64,000 bases of DNA. It comes from Dokdonella sp. (lineage in GTDB: Bacteria; Pseudomonadota; Gammaproteobacteria; Xanthomonadales; Rhodanobacteraceae). The position numbers were made by a program, and so were the translations under genes. How positions within the stretch are numbered: the stretch's first letter is position 1; every line of letters begins with the position of its first letter. The notes under the pieces were generated by a model that saw only the letters and a program-made list of their open reading frames with translations, did no database searches and was not told the origin of the DNA. Where the stretch lies: contig JALOBC010000016.1 in the NCBI GenBank assembly GCA_023228465.1, positions 1 to 64,000 on the forward strand, written 5' to 3'. Shown piece after piece: positions 58,275-64,000 of the stretch.

Positions 58275-59066
58275 ATGCAGCAAGATCCGTCACTGTCTCC
58301 CGCAGCCGCTCCGCCGGTTGCTCCCGTACCCGGTACTGGTGGCAATGCCGCTGCCATGCAGGCGATGGGCTTCCAGGACCTGATCCAGAACTTCGATGCT
58401 CTCGGCTGGATCGTGTTCGTTACCCTCATCATCATGTCGGTGATGTCCGCCTACTACATCGTGTTCAATTTCCTGCGCAACTCGATGGTGCGCCGGCGCA
58501 TGGAGCGCGTCATTCATACCTTCTGGGAAACGCCTTCGGCGCAGGATGCCGTGCGCTTCCTGGAAGAGCAGCCGAAGAACGAGCCGTTCTCGAAGATTGC
58601 CCTGGCCGCGGCTTCGGCGGCCGCCCACCATCAGCGCAACGAAGGCAGTCGCCTGGTCGAGGCCCTCAACCGCTCCGAGTTCATCGACCGCGCGCTGCGC
58701 CAGTCGGTGGCGCACGAAAGCCTGCGCCTTGAGGGCGGCATGACGCTGCTTGCCACGGTCGGCTCGGCGGCACCGTTCGTCGGTCTGCTCGGCACGGTGT
58801 GGGGCATCTACCACGCGCTGATCAAGATCGCGGCGTCGGGCAATGCCTCGATGGAAGCGGTGGCCGGCCCGGTTGGCGAGGCCCTGATCATGACCGCCTT
58901 CGGTCTGTTCGTGGCCATTCCGGCGGTGCTCGGCTTCAACTTCTACGTGCGCCAGAACCGCGTCATCTTCGCGCGCTTCGACGAGTTCGCGCACGACCTG
59001 CACGATTTCTTCGCCACCGGTTCGCGCGTGGACAACGGTGTCGCCAACGTCGCGGCGAGGAAGTAA
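58275..59066 (+). CDS. exbB: TonB-system proton channel protein ExbB
   Basis: A 263-residue MotA/TolQ/ExbB protein. The first helix is LGWIVFVTLIIMSVMSAYYI; helices 2 and 3 lie in the C-terminal half (LATVGSAAPFVGLLGTVWGI and AFGLFVAIPAVLGFNFYV). With ExbD it forms the inner-membrane motor that energises TonB. It starts 12 bp after tonB, with GAAGG before the ATG. Confidence 0.95.
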   Translation: MQQDPSLSPAAAPPVAPVPGTGGNAAAMQAMGFQDLIQNFDALGWIVFVTLIIMSVMSAYYIVFNFLRNSMVRRRMERVIHTFWETPSAQDAVRFLEEQPKNEPFSKIALAAASAAAHHQRNEGSRLVEALNRSEFIDRALRQSVAHESLRLEGGMTLLATVGSAAPFVGLLGTVWGIYHALIKIAASGNASMEAVAGPVGEALIMTAFGLFVAIPAVLGFNFYVRQNRVIFARFDEFAHDLHDFFATGSRVDNGVANVAARK

Positions 59067-59069
59067 GTC

Positions 59070-59486
59070 ATGGCCATGAGCACAGGTGGTGGCGGCGGGC
59101 CGATGTCGGAAATCAACGTCACGCCGCTGGTCGACGTGATGCTGGTGCTGCTGATCATTTTCATGCTCACGGCGCCGCTGATGACCCACAGGATTCGCAT
59201 CGACCTGCCACAGGCCAATCCGAACGTCCAGGAAACCAACCCACCCGAACCGATCGATCTGGCGGTAAAGGCCTCGGGTGACCTGTACTGGAACGATGAA
59301 CCGGTGACCCAGGCGATCCTGCAGGCCCAGCTGCGCGTGGCAGCCCAGAAGAATCCGCAGCCCGAGCTGCAGATTCGCGCCGACAAGACCACCGAGTACC
59401 AGAAGATCGCCAGCGTGATGGCCGATGCCAAGGCCGCCGGCATGGTGAAGATCGGCTTCATCACGACCGGGAGCGGCGACCAGTAG
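59070..59486 (+). CDS. exbD: TonB-system protein ExbD
   Basis: A 138-residue protein with one N-terminal helix, SEINVTPLVDVMLVLLIIFM, whose Asp is the proton-carrying residue, and a periplasmic C-terminal domain. Three bp after exbB, with GAGGAAG as ribosome site. Only one exbD is present; some Xanthomonas have a second. Confidence 0.96.
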   Translation: MAMSTGGGGGPMSEINVTPLVDVMLVLLIIFMLTAPLMTHRIRIDLPQANPNVQETNPPEPIDLAVKASGDLYWNDEPVTQAILQAQLRVAAQKNPQPELQIRADKTTEYQKIASVMADAKAAGMVKIGFITTGSGDQ

Positions 59487-59512
59487 CCCCGTTCGCGCGG
59501 GACCGCAGCAAT

Positions 59513-59550
59513 CGGCGAGGGGCGCTGTGGCAACACGGCGCCCCTCGCCG
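59513..59550. terminator. 13-bp perfect hairpin between exbD and pdxJ
   Basis: CGGCGAGGGGCGC pairs exactly with GCGCCCCTCGCCG around a 12-base loop, between two convergent genes, followed by TTC only. Probably a bidirectional 3'-end structure. Confidence 0.6.
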
Positions 59551-59589
59551 TTCATGCACTGCGTGGCCGGTGCCGACGCCGCAAGAGAA

Positions 59590-60360
59590 TCAGGTGTCGG
59601 CCCCGGCAGGCGTGCGCGCATGCCCGAGGATGGCCAGATACCGCGCCACCGTCGGCCCGAGACCGGCGTAGATCGCCTCGCCGATCAATGCGTGGCCGAT
59701 CGACACTTCGGCCAGGAACGGAATGGCTTCCAGCAGCGGCGCCAGGTTGCGCTGGTCGAGGTCATGGCCCGCATTGACGCCCAGTCCGGCGGCGCGCGCC
59801 CGTTCGGCGGTGTGCACGCAGTCCGCCAGCGCCCGCGCCGGATCGCCTGCGGCAAATGCCTGCGCATAGGGCCCGGTATAGAGCTCGACGCGATCCGCCC
59901 CGATCTCGGCGGCGCGCTCGACGTCCGTCACCCCGGCATCGACGAACAGGCTGACACGACAGCCCAGGCCCTGCAGTTCGCGCACCAGCGGGACCAGCCG
60001 GGCGGCATCGCGGGCCAGATCGAAGCCGTGGTCAGAGGTCAGTTGCGCATCGCCATCCGGCACCAGGGTGGCCTGGCGCGGTTGCGCCGCCGCGACCAGG
60101 GCGAGGTAGCCCGGGTAGCTGCCGCGCGCCGGTGCAAACGGATTGCCCTCGATGTTGTACTCGATATGACCCAGCACGGCCCCGACACGCGCCACGTCAT
60201 CGGCGCGGATGTGGCGCTGGTCCGGGCGCGGATGCACCGTGATGCCCTGGCAGCCGGCCTCGATGGCCACCCGTGCCGCTACCACCGGATCGGGCAGCCT
60301 GCCGCCGCGCGAGTTGCGCAGCACGGCGATCTTGTTGATATTCACGCTGAGCGCGGTCAT
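59590..60360 (-). CDS. pdxJ: Pyridoxine 5'-phosphate synthase
   Basis: Condenses 3-amino-2-oxopropyl phosphate with deoxyxylulose 5-phosphate to pyridoxine 5'-phosphate (vitamin B6). The 256-residue TIM barrel has [17 protein letters not shown] at the N-terminus, [29 protein letters not shown] and [12 protein letters not shown]. The ATG at 60360 matches the family N-terminus; the frame upstream is non-conserved. Convergent with exbD. Confidence 0.97.
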   Translation of the reverse strand: MTALSVNINKIAVLRNSRGGRLPDPVVAARVAIEAGCQGITVHPRPDQRHIRADDVARVGAVLGHIEYNIEGNPFAPARGSYPGYLALVAAAQPRQATLVPDGDAQLTSDHGFDLARDAARLVPLVRELQGLGCRVSLFVDAGVTDVERAAEIGADRVELYTGPYAQAFAAGDPARALADCVHTAERARAAGLGVNAGHDLDQRNLAPLLEAIPFLAEVSIGHALIGEAIYAGLGPTVARYLAILGHARTPAGADT

Positions 60361-60499
60361 GGCGCCACCCCCCAGGGCCAAGAGAACTGCCAATGGCGCG
60401 CCGCTTGGCGGCACGTCCTGCCCCCCACTCGCGCCCCGTGACCTCCCGGTTCGGTGGTGCGAGCGCCGGCATCGGCTGCCCGACCCCGGCCGCCTGCGC

Positions 60500-60949
60500 T
60501 CAGCGGCAGGGTTCGTGCACTTCCTTCCACGCCACCGGCTCCCACCATGCGCCGCTTGCCGCATCCGTGCTCGACAGCAGGCGTGCCGCCACCAGCACCG
60601 TGGTGTCGGCCGGCACGTCCACGTCCAGCGTGCGGTACGGATCGCCGGCGTTGCGCTGGCGGTTGTTGAACGAAAGATACTTGCTGTCGATGCGCTCGGC
60701 CACCTTGAGCACATGCTTGCCCGGCGTCACGCGCCAGGCGTCGGCATTGCGTGGCCCGGGCAGCTCACCATCCACACTGATGATCACCGCCGCATGCAGG
60801 TCCTGCTGGCGTGGCGCGACATCGAAGGTGCTGATGCGCCCACAGGCCGTACCCGCGGCCGGCTCGGCCGCCGCGGCAAGGGCCGACCCGCCCATCAGCA
60901 GGCCGAGCAAAACGCAGGCCGCCAACCTGCGTGCGTTGATAGGGTTCAT
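60500..60949 (-). CDS. Small exported protein of unknown function
   Basis: A 149-residue protein with a signal peptide ([20 protein letters not shown]). The mature part is beta-rich with two cysteines (GTACGRI and the C-terminal EPCR), and contains [20 protein letters not shown]. Segments such as [14 protein letters not shown] recall PEGA-like or similar small envelope domains, but I cannot assign a family. AGGAG about 10 bases before the ATG. Confidence 0.75.
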   Translation of the reverse strand: MNPINARRLAACVLLGLLMGGSALAAAAEPAAGTACGRISTFDVAPRQQDLHAAVIISVDGELPGPRNADAWRVTPGKHVLKVAERIDSKYLSFNNRQRNAGDPYRTLDVDVPADTTVLVAARLLSSTDAASGAWWEPVAWKEVHEPCR

Positions 60950-61090
60950 GGCTGGGTACTCCTGTCGCCGTGGCGATACACCTTGATCCACCTTGTCACC
61001 GCCAGCGACCCGATTCAAGCCCCGACGCCACGCCTGTTTTGAACGGATACAGGAACCGCCGCGGCCTGCCACCGCGCGGTGCGCGAAGCG

Positions 61091-61741
61091 TCAGCGGCTG
61101 GCCAGCGCGAACAGCCGCACCCTGCGCGGTGGCCCGCGCCAGGCCAGCGCGCCCTCGACGCCCGGCGCCGGGCGCACGGCATGCAACTGCCATTCCGCCA
61201 CCGCGCCGCAGTCGGGGTCGATGGCCGTGAGCGCCGTCACCGCACCGCAATCGTCGAGTGCGAACTCGAGACGATCGAGGCCGAAGGAGAGCCCGACACC
61301 GAGCGCCTTCAGCACCGCTTCCTTGTGCGTCCACAGGTGCAGGAACGCGCTGCGCTGCCGATGCGCAGCGAGCCCCTCGAGCGCCTCCGCCTCGCCGGCG
61401 GCAAAGAAGCGTCGCGCCAGCTCCCGGACCTGCACGCGCCGCTCGCGCCACTCGATGTCCACCCCCAGCGGTTGGCCCCGCGCGAAACCGAGCAGCACGT
61501 GACAGCCGGCATGGCTCAGGTTGAAGTGCAGATCCGGCGCCTGCGGCGCATACGGCTTGCCGTGCGGTCCGTGCGCCAGGCGCAGCGGTGAGGCCGCGCC
61601 GGTGTAATGCCCGAGCAGCGCCATCAGCACGGCGTGCGCGCGCGCGCGCACCTCGTGCGGTGCCAGGGCGCCTTGCAACGCGAGATGACACAAGTGGATC
61701 TCGTCCCCGGCGAGCGCGGGCGGCAGCGGGCAGGGCGGCAT
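61091..61741 (-). CDS. 4'-phosphopantetheinyl transferase (Sfp type)
   Basis: A 216-residue enzyme that transfers phosphopantetheine from CoA to carrier proteins. It has the family motifs LGVDIEWRER (metal-binding Asp/Glu) and LWTHKEAVLKALG, plus FNLSHAGCHVLLG upstream. Size and order fit Sfp/EntD-type enzymes, so it may prime secondary-metabolite or fatty-acid carriers; no NRPS or PKS gene is in the window. The start at ATG 61741 has AGGAAGG 7 bases upstream. An in-frame ATG at 61798 is less likely. About 220 bp separate it from acs. Confidence 0.88.
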   Translation of the reverse strand: MPPCPLPPALAGDEIHLCHLALQGALAPHEVRARAHAVLMALLGHYTGAASPLRLAHGPHGKPYAPQAPDLHFNLSHAGCHVLLGFARGQPLGVDIEWRERRVQVRELARRFFAAGEAEALEGLAAHRQRSAFLHLWTHKEAVLKALGVGLSFGLDRLEFALDDCGAVTALTAIDPDCGAVAEWQLHAVRPAPGVEGALAWRGPPRRVRLFALASR

Positions 61742-61960
61742 GCCGGCGCCTTCCTGCCAGGCCGCACCCCTGTCGCTCGCCGCCCGCTCTTCAGCCATGC
61801 CGGCCAGCGCCCCCCAGGGGTCCGCCCCGCGCCTGCCGTGGTCCGTCCGCCCGGCAGGCCGGGGTGCCGCCCGGGCGCCGCGCGCGCCAACGGCGGCGAT
61901 CGGGAGCAGCACGCAAGGGAAGGAACCTCGCGGATGCGCGCGGTCCATCCGCGATGCGCC

Positions 61961-63889
<1,929 letters not shown>

Positions 63890-64000
63890 GACACTTCTCC
63901 CGATTCGATACGCGCGACGCGCCGCCACACGCGGCGCGGGTGGGCGGCGCCGGCTCGGGCGCATGGACGCACGCGCGGCCGACGCCGGTCCGGCTTCAGG

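Noticed and set aside
59487..59589. Second exbD gene as in Xanthomonas
   Set aside because: Only 103 bp remain before the pdxJ end, filled by a terminator-like hairpin.

Overview
The window is high-GC chromosomal DNA with dense, mostly short-spaced protein genes. It probably comes from a gammaproteobacterium of the Xanthomonadales/Lysobacterales. The main reason is the origin region: mnmE, yidC, rnpA and rpmH lie on the minus strand, facing dnaA, dnaN, recF and gyrB on the plus strand. gyrB is followed by a TPR gene, tonB, exbB, exbD and a convergent pdxJ, an order I know from Xanthomonas relatives. HrpB, LigB, E. coli-type QueF, AceK next to icd, and a Pseudomonas-like LigD/Ku pair fit the same placement. 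Genus and species cannot be read from the sequence. I saw no rRNA, tRNA, CRISPR array, prophage or intact insertion sequence.

Layout. 1-9.2 kb: the 3' end of an RND efflux pump, queF, a LysM protein, a lipoprotein, a DegV-family protein, icd with its kinase/phosphatase aceK, a lipoprotein with a methyltransferase fold, and rluE. 9.3-17.4 kb (minus strand): a MotA/ExbB-like plus MotB/OmpA-like pair of unknown job, a 126-bp direct repeat that duplicates the 3' end of hrpB, hrpB itself, a two-component pair and a secreted protein. 17.5-29.5 kb: tatD, a SWIM/SNF2 ATPase, a three-gene minus-strand cluster (secreted protein, Dph6-like, DUF938), an SpmA-SpmB-like membrane protein, ligB, folE and an MFS transporter. 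29.5-34.9 kb: ligD-ku for end joining, REP-like hairpins, DUF488, a tiny membrane protein and DUF924. 34.9-45.5 kb: an M1 peptidase, xth plus a UPF0149 protein, a pirin, a DPP IV-type peptidase, a lipoprotein, a TlpA-like thioredoxin, a YfcG-type GST, fdxA, a 64-residue protein and an AhpD-like protein. 45.5-59.5 kb: the replication origin region and the TonB system. 59.6-64 kb: pdxJ, a secreted protein, a phosphopantetheinyl transferase and acs.

How the parts work together. The dnaA-dnaN gap (50830-51063) is the best oriC candidate. It is markedly A+T-rich against its surroundings and holds two perfect DnaA boxes plus one variant. Two ParB-binding parS-like palindromes lie inside recF, 1.8 and 2.4 kb from it. 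A near-consensus sigma70 promoter (TTGACA, 17 bp, TATCAT) drives the rpmH side. icd/aceK and acs together point to control of the isocitrate branch point and growth on acetate. TonB, ExbB and ExbD energise outer-membrane uptake.

No single cassette stands out as an obviously new system. The least explained items are the orphan motor-like pair (9358-11551), the small DSFPASDPP protein beside an AhpD-like gene, the lipoprotein methyltransferase, and the duplicated hrpB end.
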